Positions 1-6,672 of a stretch of DNA of 29,291 nt are shown in pieces. Both the position numbers and the translations under genes were made by a program. Origin of the DNA: Candidatus Gastranaerophilales bacterium (GTDB taxonomy: Bacteria > Cyanobacteriota > Vampirovibrionia > Gastranaerophilales > Gastranaerophilaceae); NCBI GenBank assembly GCA_947624665.1, contig CANQLK010000005.1, positions 1 to 29,291 of the forward strand, written 5' to 3'. The notes beneath the pieces are model-generated. The model made no database searches, was not told where the DNA came from, and was given only the letters and a program-made list of their open reading frames with translations. How positions within the stretch are numbered: the first letter of the stretch is position 1; each line of letters begins with the position of its first letter.

Positions 1-633
1 GGCTAAATATTTGGCAAGCTGCGCTTTTGAACAAAAAGACTGAGAATAAAATACAGTCGGAACACCTTCATCTGCATACATTTCAAGTTCAATATCAGAT
101 GGAGCCATAGCTTCAACACATCTGCTCCAACCGTATACGTGTGTTTCCTTCGGAAATAATTCCAACAAAGAAAGGTCATTCGGCGGTACTCCCCAAAAAC
201 CGAATTTCGCTTTACAAGGCGTTAAATCAAGGTCTTGAGGCGCATAAATCTCTTTTGTTATCAATTCTATTTTTTGCCTCAAAGGTATGTCGGAAGTGGA
301 AATTCTGATATCCCGCTTATATGAAAGCTCTTCAAATATACTTTTTATAACATTAAACCCCATATCTTTTAAGATTTCATAAGCGAACCAACCGCTGTCG
401 CATTTATCTTTACCTATAGGTGCCAATATAACTATAAGTTCATCCTTATAGTGAAATGCAGCATTTATAATGTTTTTTATAATTGCACAATATGAATCGG
501 GCAGGATATCATTTTTTTCAAAGCCGTAATCTATATCGAAATCAACCCAATTCGCATTCGGATAATTTATTTTATATTTTTTTATCAATTCGGGATGAGG
601 ATATCCCCAAAACCCTATCAGATTTTTACTCAT
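1..633 (-). CDS. Unknown protein, C-terminus cut off by window start
   Basis: An open frame of 211 codons starts at the ATG at 633 and runs off the left edge with no stop, so the C-terminus is missing. I do not recognise the family. It begins MSKNLIGFWGYPHPEL. A second GFWG-P motif (GFWGVPPNDLSLLELFP) occurs around residue 145, so the protein may contain two diverged copies of one unit. Several cysteines are scattered through it, including TPCKAKFGFWG, WSRCVEAM and SFCSKAQL. There is no signal peptide or membrane segment, so it is probably cytoplasmic. It diverges from the Nudix gene across a 43-bp gap that holds both promoters. No Shine-Dalgarno site is visible, and a TATAAT box ends 6 nt before the ATG, which suggests a leaderless transcript. 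The sustained frame, the start context and the codon use make it a real gene. Its function is unknown. Confidence 0.8.
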   Translation of the reverse strand, partial: MSKNLIGFWGYPHPELIKKYKINYPNANWVDFDIDYGFEKNDILPDSYCAIIKNIINAAFHYKDELIVILAPIGKDKCDSGWFAYEILKDMGFNVIKSIFEELSYKRDIRISTSDIPLRQKIELITKEIYAPQDLDLTPCKAKFGFWGVPPNDLSLLELFPKETHVYGWSRCVEAMAPSDIELEMYADEGVPTVFYSQSFCSKAQLAKYLA

Positions 634-639
634 AATTAA

Positions 640-645
640 ATTATA
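640..645 (-). promoter_or_regulatory. -10 box for the unknown gene 1-633 (leaderless)
   Basis: The minus strand reads TATAAT here, followed by TTAATT and then the ATG at 633. A start point 7 nt after the hexamer would fall on the A of the ATG. No clear -35 hexamer is visible, because the expected site overlaps the opposing promoter. Confidence 0.55.
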
Positions 646-664
646 TAATAAAAGGTTTTTATAT

Positions 665-670
665 TATAAT
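665..670 (+). promoter_or_regulatory. -10 box for the Nudix-ispF operon (leaderless)
   Basis: TATAAT is followed by TTAATT and then the ATG at 677. No Shine-Dalgarno site lies between them, so transcription probably starts at the start codon. The -35 region is AT-rich without a convincing hexamer. Confidence 0.55.
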
Positions 671-676
671 TTAATT

Positions 677-1210
677 ATGAAAAAATTATTTGAAAAAACT
701 CTTAACTCTCAAGAAATATATAAAGGTAAAATTTTTAAGATAACAAAAGATGATGTCGAGTTATCGGACGGATACAAAACAATAAGAGAAGTAGTTCATC
801 ATAACGGCGGGGTGGTAATTGCGGCAGAAGATGAGAACGGAAAAATATTAATGGTTCGTCAGTTTCGATATCCGACAAAAGAAGTATTATACGAACTTCC
901 CGCAGGAAAGCTGGATAAAGAAGGAGAAACGATTTTTGATGCAGCAAAGCGAGAACTTGAAGAAGAAACGGGGTATATTGCATCGGAATGGCAAGAACTT
1001 GGATTTATCTGGACTACGCCCGGATTTTGCAGCGAAAAATTGTATCTGTTTAAAGCTTCAAATTTGACCTGTGCCAATCAACATACCGATAAAGGCGAAA
1101 TATTGGAATATACAAAAATTGATAAAGAAGAAGTCTTTAAAATGATAAAAGACGGAAGAATAAATGATGCAAAATCAATCTCAGCACTTATGAGGGCTTA
1201 TAAATTATGA
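677..1210 (+). CDS. Nudix hydrolase, ADP-ribose pyrophosphatase type
   Basis: The 177-aa protein likely hydrolyses ADP-ribose or a similar nucleoside diphosphate sugar to AMP and a sugar phosphate in the cytoplasm. It has the family's N-terminal strands, the RQFRYP segment at 61-66 and a PAGKLD lead into the Nudix box at about 77-100 (AAKRELEEETGY). The REXXEE core that binds magnesium is intact. The loop between the box glycine and its first glutamate is one residue longer (GKLDKEGE) than the usual G-x5-E spacing. It is the first gene of an operon with HAD phosphatase, ispF and an unknown gene. Its TGA overlaps the next ATG (ATGA at 1207-1210), which indicates translational coupling. The start has no Shine-Dalgarno site. 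The family call is firm, but the exact substrate is inferred. Confidence 0.9.
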   Translation: MKKLFEKTLNSQEIYKGKIFKITKDDVELSDGYKTIREVVHHNGGVVIAAEDENGKILMVRQFRYPTKEVLYELPAGKLDKEGETIFDAAKRELEEETGYIASEWQELGFIWTTPGFCSEKLYLFKASNLTCANQHTDKGEILEYTKIDKEEVFKMIKDGRINDAKSISALMRAYKL

Positions 1211-2010
1211 TAAAAATGGTTGTAACGGATATAGATGGGACAATATACACTCCTGATACGGGAATAACAAATAAAGTAAAAGACTGTATAAATAAATTGG
1301 CTCAAGATGGAATAAAAGTCGTAATTGCAACAGGCAGAGGTTATTCCAGTGCAAGAAAAGTTGCTGAAAAACTCGGCATTAAATGTCCTTTTATATGCTA
1401 TCAGGGCGGTTTGGTTAATTCCTATGAAGGTGAAATATTGGATGTTAAGTACTTAAACCCTGATATAGCAAATAAAATAATTACCGATTGTAAAAAAAGA
1501 AATATTCATCTTAATGTTTATGTGGAAGATAAATTATACGTAGAAGATGATGACGACTATATTAAGGACTATATTGGCGATAAAGGAATTGATTATTTTA
1601 AAGTAAATTCTTTTAACGAACTGGATTTTTCAAAATTAAATAAAATGCTTGCAATTAACTATGATACAAAAAAAATAGATAATCTTACTGATTATCTGAA
1701 AGAAAAATATCCGGAAATATATACAGTAAAATCAACCGATTATTTTTGTGAAATAGCAAATAAAGAAGCAACAAAAGGAAACGGAATAAAATTTTTGGCG
1801 AATAAATACGGATTTACAACAAATGAAGTAATGGCAATAGGCGACCAAAATAACGACATAGAAATGGTTGAAACGGCGGGTATAGGTGTCGCTATGGGCA
1901 ACGGAACAGACATTATTAAAAGTAAGGCAAATTATATAACAGATACCGTTCAAAATGACGGATTTGTTAAAGCTGTTGAAAAATTTGTATGGAGTAAATT
2001 TGATGTATAG
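1207..2010 (+). CDS. HAD-superfamily Cof-type phosphatase
   Basis: The 267-aa protein is a cytoplasmic phosphatase of the Cof/YbiV type (HAD IIB), probably acting on sugar phosphates or a cofactor phosphate. Motif I is VVTDIDGTIY near residue 5, with the nucleophile and acid/base aspartates. Motif II is VIATGR, and the motif III lysine lies in EATKGNGIKFL. Motif IV is AIGDQNNDIEMVETAG, followed by GVAMGN. The central cap region (about 85-185) is typical of type IIB caps. Its start overlaps the Nudix stop by 4 bp, and its stop overlaps the ispF start by 8 bp, so the three are probably translated together. The length is normal for Cof proteins (260-280 aa). The substrate cannot be read from sequence. 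Confidence 0.9.
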   Translation: MIKMVVTDIDGTIYTPDTGITNKVKDCINKLAQDGIKVVIATGRGYSSARKVAEKLGIKCPFICYQGGLVNSYEGEILDVKYLNPDIANKIITDCKKRNIHLNVYVEDKLYVEDDDDYIKDYIGDKGIDYFKVNSFNELDFSKLNKMLAINYDTKKIDNLTDYLKEKYPEIYTVKSTDYFCEIANKEATKGNGIKFLANKYGFTTNEVMAIGDQNNDIEMVETAGIGVAMGNGTDIIKSKANYITDTVQNDGFVKAVEKFVWSKFDV

Positions 2011-2485
2011 AATAGGACAAGGTTTTGATATACACAAACTTGAAGAAGGCAGAAAACTAATCTTGGGAGGAATTGAAATTCCGTATTCAAAAGGATTGTT
2101 AGGACATTCTGATGCTGATGCATTAACTCATTCAATTATTGATGCGCTTTTTGGTGCGCTTGCTTTAGGCGATATCGGAACACATTTCCCAGATAACGAT
2201 GATAATTACAAAGATATTGACAGTCTTATTCTTCTAAAACAGGCTTATAATCTTGTTAAGGAAAAAGGCTATACAATAAATAATATTGATAATACAATAA
2301 TTGTGCAAGAACCAAAAATGAAACCGTATATCCCTTTAATGCGGGAAAAACTTGCAAAAACTCTTCAAATCGATAAATCATTAATATCAATAAAAGCAAA
2401 AACTATGGAAGGACTTGATTCCGTAGGTCAAAAGAAAGCTGTATCTGTACATAGCATTGTTTTACTAATGAGGAGCGGACTATGA
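2003..2485 (+). CDS. ispF: 2-C-methyl-D-erythritol 2,4-cyclodiphosphate synthase
   Basis: IspF converts CDP-ME 2-phosphate to the cyclic diphosphate ME-cPP in the MEP isoprenoid pathway, which supplies undecaprenyl and quinone side chains. The 160-aa length is standard. The N-terminus MYRIGQGFDIHKL gives metal ligands D9 and H11, and H43 follows the LGHSDADAL motif. EPKMKPYIPLM and KTMEGLDSVGQ match the C-terminal family motifs. I chose the ATG at 2003 rather than an in-frame ATG at 1955. Homologues begin at this point, and GGAG at 1991-1994 is well spaced for it. The gene overlaps the HAD gene upstream by 8 bp, and its TGA overlaps the next start (ATGA at 2482). Its usual partner ispD is not in the window. 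Confidence 0.95.
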   Translation: MYRIGQGFDIHKLEEGRKLILGGIEIPYSKGLLGHSDADALTHSIIDALFGALALGDIGTHFPDNDDNYKDIDSLILLKQAYNLVKEKGYTINNIDNTIIVQEPKMKPYIPLMREKLAKTLQIDKSLISIKAKTMEGLDSVGQKKAVSVHSIVLLMRSGL

Positions 2486-3060
2486 AAATCAATAGCATTA
2501 ATTCTACTCAAAATTTTGGCAGGGCAATAAAAGTATTTACACAAAATAAATCAATATCTCCAAAAACAGACAGAGCTGTTTTGGAAATAAACAAAGTGCT
2601 AAATTCAAAACAAACTAAAGAATATAATAAAAGTCAATCCGAAAAAATAAGAGAATTTTTTAAATCCGCTTTAGGCGACTATAACGGTAAAGACGGAATA
2701 ATATTCAGAAAATCCCGTGACGGAAATTTGATATTACTTTCAGGTAAAGATGCAAAAGCAATAAAAGAAATCGAAGAAAACAGACCCGAATTAAGCAATA
2801 ATTTAAAGAACAAAATTGTAGCGGAAGAAATAGCAAAAAGAACAGAAACAACGGATAACGGGAAACAAGAATGCAGCTTTGAATTTTCATCCAACCATAA
2901 AAATAAAAAATCACCCTATAATATATTCATGTATGGGGAAATGATTGTTAAATACAAAAATGAAACCGACGGAACCCTTGAACAAATAAGGAATTACGAT
3001 AAGCAAGAAAAGAATAAACTTTGTCAGGTAGAATACGAAGAAAAAAGATTAGAAATATAA
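2482..3060 (+). CDS. Unknown protein with MKINSINSTQNFG start
   Basis: The 192-aa protein is not recognised. It opens MKINSINSTQNFGRAIKVF. In my recollection, short N-terminal Asn-Phe-Gly or Asn-Phe-Lys tags of this kind recur in many lineage-specific Gastranaerophilales proteins, but this is not verified. The rest is lysine- and glutamate-rich, hydrophilic and probably helical in the middle (about 45-125). A more strand-like part follows (FEFSSNHKNKKSPYNIFMYGEM). There is no hydrophobic signal peptide and only two cysteines. The start overlaps the ispF stop by 4 bp with GGAG at 2472-2475, so it belongs to the operon. It ends directly against the convergent exbD gene with no spacer. Function unknown. 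Confidence 0.75.
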   Translation: MKINSINSTQNFGRAIKVFTQNKSISPKTDRAVLEINKVLNSKQTKEYNKSQSEKIREFFKSALGDYNGKDGIIFRKSRDGNLILLSGKDAKAIKEIEENRPELSNNLKNKIVAEEIAKRTETTDNGKQECSFEFSSNHKNKKSPYNIFMYGEMIVKYKNETDGTLEQIRNYDKQEKNKLCQVEYEEKRLEI

Positions 3061-3450
3061 TTAGTATTCGGTTAAAGAAATACTTGTAACACCAACATTT
3101 CTTGCTTCATCCATAAGCTTAACAACAGCACCGTGAGTTGCGTTATTTTGAGTCATAATTAACAATCCGTCGGTATTGGTTTGAGCCTGCTCTTTTATTG
3201 TTTGAGTCAAATCGTTAACCGAAATTTCGGTATCATCAAGCATATATTTATCATCATCAGTAACAAGTATTTTAATTAATTTTGAATCTTTAATTTCATC
3301 TTCTACTTCAATCATATTTGGAACGGCAAGATTTAAGCCCTGCTGATCCAACAACGGTGCTATAACCATCATAATAATTAGTAGAACCAAAAATATATCC
3401 GTTAAAGGGGTAATATTAATTTCATTAAAAGTTTTTCTTTGTGATGCCAT
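3061..3450 (-). CDS. exbD: ExbD/TolR-family protein, second copy
   Basis: The 129-aa protein is an inner-membrane subunit of a proton-driven ExbB/ExbD motor. Its single N-terminal TM segment follows EINITPLTDIFLVLL, and the aspartate in TDI aligns with the proton-carrying Asp25 of E. coli ExbD. A periplasmic domain of about 95 residues follows (DQQGLNLAVP through SISLTEY), and its length is normal. I chose the ATG at 3450. An in-frame TTG at 3474 lies inside the upstream gene, while AAGGA on the minus strand is spaced 8 nt from this ATG. The gap to the upstream exbD stop is 11 nt. It is the last gene of the operon. Its stop touches the stop of the convergent gene, and no terminator is visible. 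Confidence 0.92.
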   Translation of the reverse strand: MASQRKTFNEINITPLTDIFLVLLIIMMVIAPLLDQQGLNLAVPNMIEVEDEIKDSKLIKILVTDDDKYMLDDTEISVNDLTQTIKEQAQTNTDGLLIMTQNNATHGAVVKLMDEARNVGVTSISLTEY

Positions 3451-3461
3451 AAGTAAAATCC

Positions 3462-3995
3462 TTATTCGTTCCAATCCACCGATGGTGACTGCGTTGAAGT
3501 TTTTTGAACATTTTCTTGAACATCTTTTTGAACATTTTTTTGAACATCCGAAGCAGCATTTTGTTCAAGTTTTCTTTGTTCTTTTTTAGTAAGCGGTTCG
3601 CCCGCAAGAATCAGTTTTCCGTATTCGGCTTCCTGAGCAGCCTTCATGATTTTTTGGATTTCGCTGCTTTTTGTCTGTGTATCAGCTTTTACAACAACTT
3701 CGGCTTTCTCAAGCGACGGCTTTAATGCGTTAAGTTCAAGAACAAGATTATCGGGCGAAATAGGTTTTCCGTTAATATAATAAGAACCTTGTTTCGTAAC
3801 CGAGATTTCGGCATTCTTTTGTTCTACAGCCGAACCGCTGTTTATTTCGGGGATATTTATATCGGTATCGATTGTCTGAAAAGAGGGTGCTATTACCATC
3901 ATTATGATTAGCAATACCAAAAAGATATCGGTTAGCGGGGTAATATTAATCTCCGTAAATAAAGTTTTTTTATCATTTGAAGTTGAAAAAGCCAT
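3462..3995 (-). CDS. exbD: ExbD/TolR-family protein, first copy, with repeat tail
   Basis: The 177-aa protein is a second, different ExbD-type subunit. Its N-terminus FTEINITPLTDIFLVLL is nearly identical to that of the following gene, including the TM aspartate, so it should also carry protons. The periplasmic domain differs (SFQTIDTDINIPEINSG through KLILAGEPL). It is longer than usual, because about 40 hydrophilic residues at the C-terminus include four copies of VQKx (VQKNVQKDVQENVQK). These are encoded by 12-bp tandem repeats at 3500-3547. Two ExbDs in one operon suggest a heteromeric motor, or one copy specialised for a different partner. An AGGA on the minus strand lies about 11 nt before the ATG. 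Confidence 0.92.
   Translation of the reverse strand: MAFSTSNDKKTLFTEINITPLTDIFLVLLIIMMVIAPSFQTIDTDINIPEINSGSAVEQKNAEISVTKQGSYYINGKPISPDNLVLELNALKPSLEKAEVVVKADTQTKSSEIQKIMKAAQEAEYGKLILAGEPLTKKEQRKLEQNAASDVQKNVQKDVQENVQKTSTQSPSVDWNE
3500..3547 (-). repeat. 12-bp tandem repeat in exbD, four copies
   Basis: The plus strand carries four imperfect copies of TTTTTTGAACAT with exact 12-bp period. On the coding strand they encode VQK(N/D/T)-type units near the C-terminus of the first ExbD. The copies keep the reading frame and should be prone to copy-number change. Confidence 0.85.
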
Positions 3996-4008
3996 TTTTG
4001 TTGATTTC

Positions 4009-4644
4009 CTATACTAAAGCTCTTGCTTGAGATTTTTCTTCAGAATCAGTAAAACTTAAGAATAATAATTTGATTAATTGGAAGTCGTCTTCATATCTTT
4101 TAACCGTAGATTGGAAAAGGTTATAAAGTACGACGGCAACAATAGCAACTCCTAAACCGAAGGCAGTAGCAATAAGTGCCGAACCAATACCCATAGCAAC
4201 AGCAGCGGACTGATTACCTTGTGAAGCCAAATCCTGGAAGGTAAAAAGAATTCTTACAACCGTTCCGAATAAACCTAAGAATGGGCAAACACCGCCTATT
4301 GTTCCGAGTATCGTTAGATATTTTTCAAGTTTTCTTGTTGCTAAATTAGCTGAAATATCAAAAGAACGTGAAAATCCTTGTTTTTGTTCGGAAAAAATTC
4401 TAACAGCTTCTTCTGCGACTTCACCTATAACACCGCCGAGCTGAATACTTAAATTTTTGGCAGGTTCAAGACGATTATTAACCAATTCCGTTTTTAAACT
4501 TCTGATAAATTTAACAACATCTCTTTTATTTTTATTATAAAAGTTAAATCTGTTGATTGCAACGGCGACAGTCAGAACAGAACAAATCAGAATAGGCAGT
4601 AATACCGCCCAGTCCTCTTTAATTGAATTCAGTAGTAATTCCAT
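4009..4644 (-). CDS. exbB: ExbB/TolQ/MotA-family proton channel protein
   Basis: The 211-aa inner-membrane protein should form the pentameric channel around ExbD. It has three predicted TM segments: about 13-30, 108-133 and 148-175. The long cytoplasmic loop between the first two includes GGVIGEVAEEAVRIFSEQ and LATRKLEKYLTILGTIGGVCPFLGLFGTVVRI. The latter and ASQGNQSAAVAMGIGSALIATAFGL carry the family's conserved Gly-Leu-Phe-Gly-Thr-Val and small-residue helix motifs. GAGGAAA on the minus strand sits about 6 nt before the ATG. It lies between the tonB-like gene and the first exbD with short gaps, so the motor proteins are co-transcribed. Confidence 0.93.
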   Translation of the reverse strand: MELLLNSIKEDWAVLLPILICSVLTVAVAINRFNFYNKNKRDVVKFIRSLKTELVNNRLEPAKNLSIQLGGVIGEVAEEAVRIFSEQKQGFSRSFDISANLATRKLEKYLTILGTIGGVCPFLGLFGTVVRILFTFQDLASQGNQSAAVAMGIGSALIATAFGLGVAIVAVVLYNLFQSTVKRYEDDFQLIKLLFLSFTDSEEKSQARALV

Positions 4645-4682
4645 AATTTATTTCCTCTTTTCTTTTAATTTTATTTATATAT

Positions 4683-5885
4683 TTAGTATCTGGTTGCCCC
4701 AAGAACATTGTAGTCAAAGGTGAATTGAATATCAACGCTGTTACCTTTGAATTCGGGCGGCAGCGGTCTGAAAGGAGCCGTCAATTTAACCGCATTAATA
4801 GCTGCATTATCAGCCGCAGGCAGACCTGAAGAGCGATGAACTTGGACACTTAGTAATCTTCCGTCCCGTGCTATTTTAAATAACAATACTACACGTTTGC
4901 TTTCATTTCCTTTAGGCGGATCCCAATTCATTTTTATACGTCTTTGAAGTTCTTTCATATAAGGACCGAAGTCGGGTTCTTTAATTGCATCAATACCTGG
5001 AGCGCCGTTGGGATTGCCGGGCCCGGGGTTTCCCACGTTACCTTTGCCCGTGCCTGTTCCGTTACTAAATCTTCCGCCACCGCCCGAACCGGTTCCGGTT
5101 CCGCCTGCGCCGCCTTTAGATGTAGTAGGTGAAAAGCTCGGCGAAGGAGATGAACTTGATGATCCGCCCGTACTACCCGAAGATGCACTGCTTGAACTTG
5201 GAGCAGAAGTGACAGGTGCCGATGAAGGCTGAGCAATTTTCGGTATATTAGATTTTGGTATCGGAATATTAAATGAAGAAGCAGGGTTTGGTTTTGGTGC
5301 TGAAACCGAAGGTGCTGCGGGTTTAGGTGCTTGTGGCTTAGGTGCTTCCGCCGTAGGTTTTGGAGAAGCACTTGGTACCGGAGCAGGTTTGCTTGGAGCA
5401 GGCTTTTGTTGAACAGGCTGTTTCGGTTGAGCAGGTTTAACCGCAGGCTGTTTCGGTTGAGCAGGCTTGCTCGGAGCAGGCGAAGAAGGTTTCTTCGCAG
5501 GTGATTTCGGTGCGGAAGTCTGAGGAAGTGATACCGCTCTTTTAGGGTCGTTCTTTCCTCCCGCTTGTGAATTTTTATCCGCTCTGTTTTTTGTATTCTT
5601 ATCTATAGGCGGTGCTTCTTTTTCTACCAGTACGAATTCTATATCTTTAGGCTTTAAATCAGGTTTGTTAAACAGATTAAAGTCTATTCCCAACAGTTTT
5701 AAAATAAAGGAAGAAAGAAGCAAAATAAGTACAACGGCAGGATGTAAAATCAATGCTATTATAACTGATTTTTCAAAAGATATTTCTTCTTTATCTTCTC
5801 TTAAAACCGCAGGTATTCTGTATGTTAAAGAAGATTTTTTATTTTCCTTAGATTTTATATTATCATCATTTTTTATGACAGACAT
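4683..5885 (-). CDS. TonB-like energy transducer with long low-complexity linker
   Basis: The 400-aa protein should transmit ExbB/ExbD energy across the periplasm. A cytoplasmic N-terminus (about 1-38) precedes one TM helix at about 40-63. A Pro/Lys/Ala stretch (about 100-200) comes next, then a Ser-rich and Gly-rich stretch (about 215-295). The C-terminal 95 residues are a TonB/TolA C-domain: YMKELQRRIKMNWDPP, then FKIARDGRLLSVQVHRSSG and AAINAVKLTAPFRPLP. It is longer than E. coli TonB (239 aa). I chose the ATG at 5885 because the only upstream option in frame is a TTG at 5906 without a ribosome site. TonB and TolA types are hard to separate on this evidence. A 22-bp direct repeat (5414-5435 and 5444-5465) lies in the Pro-rich part. 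Confidence 0.9.
   Translation of the reverse strand: MSVIKNDDNIKSKENKKSSLTYRIPAVLREDKEEISFEKSVIIALILHPAVVLILLLSSFILKLLGIDFNLFNKPDLKPKDIEFVLVEKEAPPIDKNTKNRADKNSQAGGKNDPKRAVSLPQTSAPKSPAKKPSSPAPSKPAQPKQPAVKPAQPKQPVQQKPAPSKPAPVPSASPKPTAEAPKPQAPKPAAPSVSAPKPNPASSFNIPIPKSNIPKIAQPSSAPVTSAPSSSSASSGSTGGSSSSSPSPSFSPTTSKGGAGGTGTGSGGGGRFSNGTGTGKGNVGNPGPGNPNGAPGIDAIKEPDFGPYMKELQRRIKMNWDPPKGNESKRVVLLFKIARDGRLLSVQVHRSSGLPAADNAAINAVKLTAPFRPLPPEFKGNSVDIQFTFDYNVLGATRY
5414..5465 (-). repeat. 22-bp direct repeat in the Pro-rich TonB linker
   Basis: Two exact 22-bp copies begin at 5414 and 5444, giving a 30-bp period. They encode the repeated Pro-Ala-Gln-Pro-Lys-Gln-Pro units of the periplasm-spanning linker. 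This points to recent linker growth by duplication. Confidence 0.8.
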
Positions 5886-5953
5886 CCCTAAATTCCCATT
5901 TGCCAATTATTTTATCAAAAAAACATTGATAAAACAAATCGCCTGAATAACTA

Positions 5954-6637
5954 TTAATAAGGAGTATTAGAAGTTACGGTAACAGGCTGATCCAAAACAA
6001 TATTCATTTGAGCATTTTTTGGAATTTCTATATTTTCTCCTTTTTCAAGAAGAGAAGTAATCATTTCAAGACCTTCCACATCGGTATTTCCTGCTTGCAG
6101 AATACCCGTACCGTCGTTAGTTTCAATACATGCCGAAACAGGAATCATTTGTCCCGATGGAGTTTTTATATTGGAAAACCTTACCTGTAATTTAGCATTT
6201 TTATTGGGGACTCCTGCTCTTTTAACAAGAATAACCGTGCCGTAAAGCATACTTCCCGAACCTGCAATTAATTTTCCTTTATAATAGAAATCTGATGGAA
6301 GATAAAATGTTATATTGTCGCCTAATTTAGCCGTTTCTGAGGAAATCGGAGTAACCAATATCGCAGGAAACTTAGTATTTACGGGAACAATACAAGTGTT
6401 AGAGTGATTATTATTTTTATATTCCTGAGATTTATAATGATTTACGGGAATTGTATACGGCGTCATGTACTCATTTTTTTCTTCGGATACAGCAGGGATT
6501 TCATTATTTTGACTTTGTTCACTGCCTGTAATATCGGGAAGCGGATATTCACTCTCCACTATATCTTGTTCATTCAGAGCATAAGAGCTGTTTAGCTGCA
6601 TTATTATAAAAAATACGGATATAAATATTTTTTTCAT
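5954..6637 (-). CDS. Exported protein with predicted small beta domain, unknown role
   Basis: The 227-aa protein begins with a signal peptide (MKKIFISVFFIIMQLNSSYA, cleavage near 20). A disordered stretch to about 85 follows, then a conserved-looking domain of about 130 residues. Key parts of that domain are SSETAKLGDNITFYLPSDFYY, IAGSGSMLYGTVILV, KNAKLQVRFSNIKTPSG and an end NAQMNIVLDQPVTV. The layout lines up with the upstream exported protein, so the two are probably diverged paralogues. The pattern (GD.I.F, IA.GS..YG, KTP.G..IPV) recalls the beta-barrel domain of VirB10/TrbI proteins, but this is a weak resemblance. GGAGG lies 5 nt before the ATG. It precedes the tonB-like gene in the same operon, so it may be a periplasmic or outer-membrane partner of the motor. 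Confidence 0.8.
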   Translation of the reverse strand: MKKIFISVFFIIMQLNSSYALNEQDIVESEYPLPDITGSEQSQNNEIPAVSEEKNEYMTPYTIPVNHYKSQEYKNNNHSNTCIVPVNTKFPAILVTPISSETAKLGDNITFYLPSDFYYKGKLIAGSGSMLYGTVILVKRAGVPNKNAKLQVRFSNIKTPSGQMIPVSACIETNDGTGILQAGNTDVEGLEMITSLLEKGENIEIPKNAQMNIVLDQPVTVTSNTPY

Positions 6638-6672
6638 TTTTCCTCCGATATAAAAATTTTACAACATAAAAT

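Larger units (their letters stand above)
631..679. repeat. Perfect 15-bp inverted repeat holding both divergent starts
   Basis: Bases 631-645 and 665-679 are exact reverse complements. Each arm reads TATAATTTAATTATG in the direction of its gene, so it contains a -10 hexamer, a 6-nt spacer and the ATG. The centre is a 19-bp AT-rich stretch. Since the arms are the promoter and start elements themselves, the repeat may simply reflect two copies of the same leaderless start layout. It could also be a regulator site. Confidence 0.75.

Noticed and set aside
1955..2002. Upstream ATG that would lengthen ispF by 16 residues
   Set aside because: IspF homologues begin at the MYRIGQGFD point, and the ribosome site fits the ATG at 2003.
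3500..3547. Short regular repeats that could suggest a CRISPR-like array
   Set aside because: The period is 12 bp with no spacers and the repeats stay in frame inside exbD, so they are coding repeats.
4944..5371. Long open frames on both strands across the TonB-like gene, some Pro-rich
   Set aside because: They are shadows created by the low-complexity GC-rich linker. The minus-strand TonB frame has the TM helix, the C-domain and operon context.
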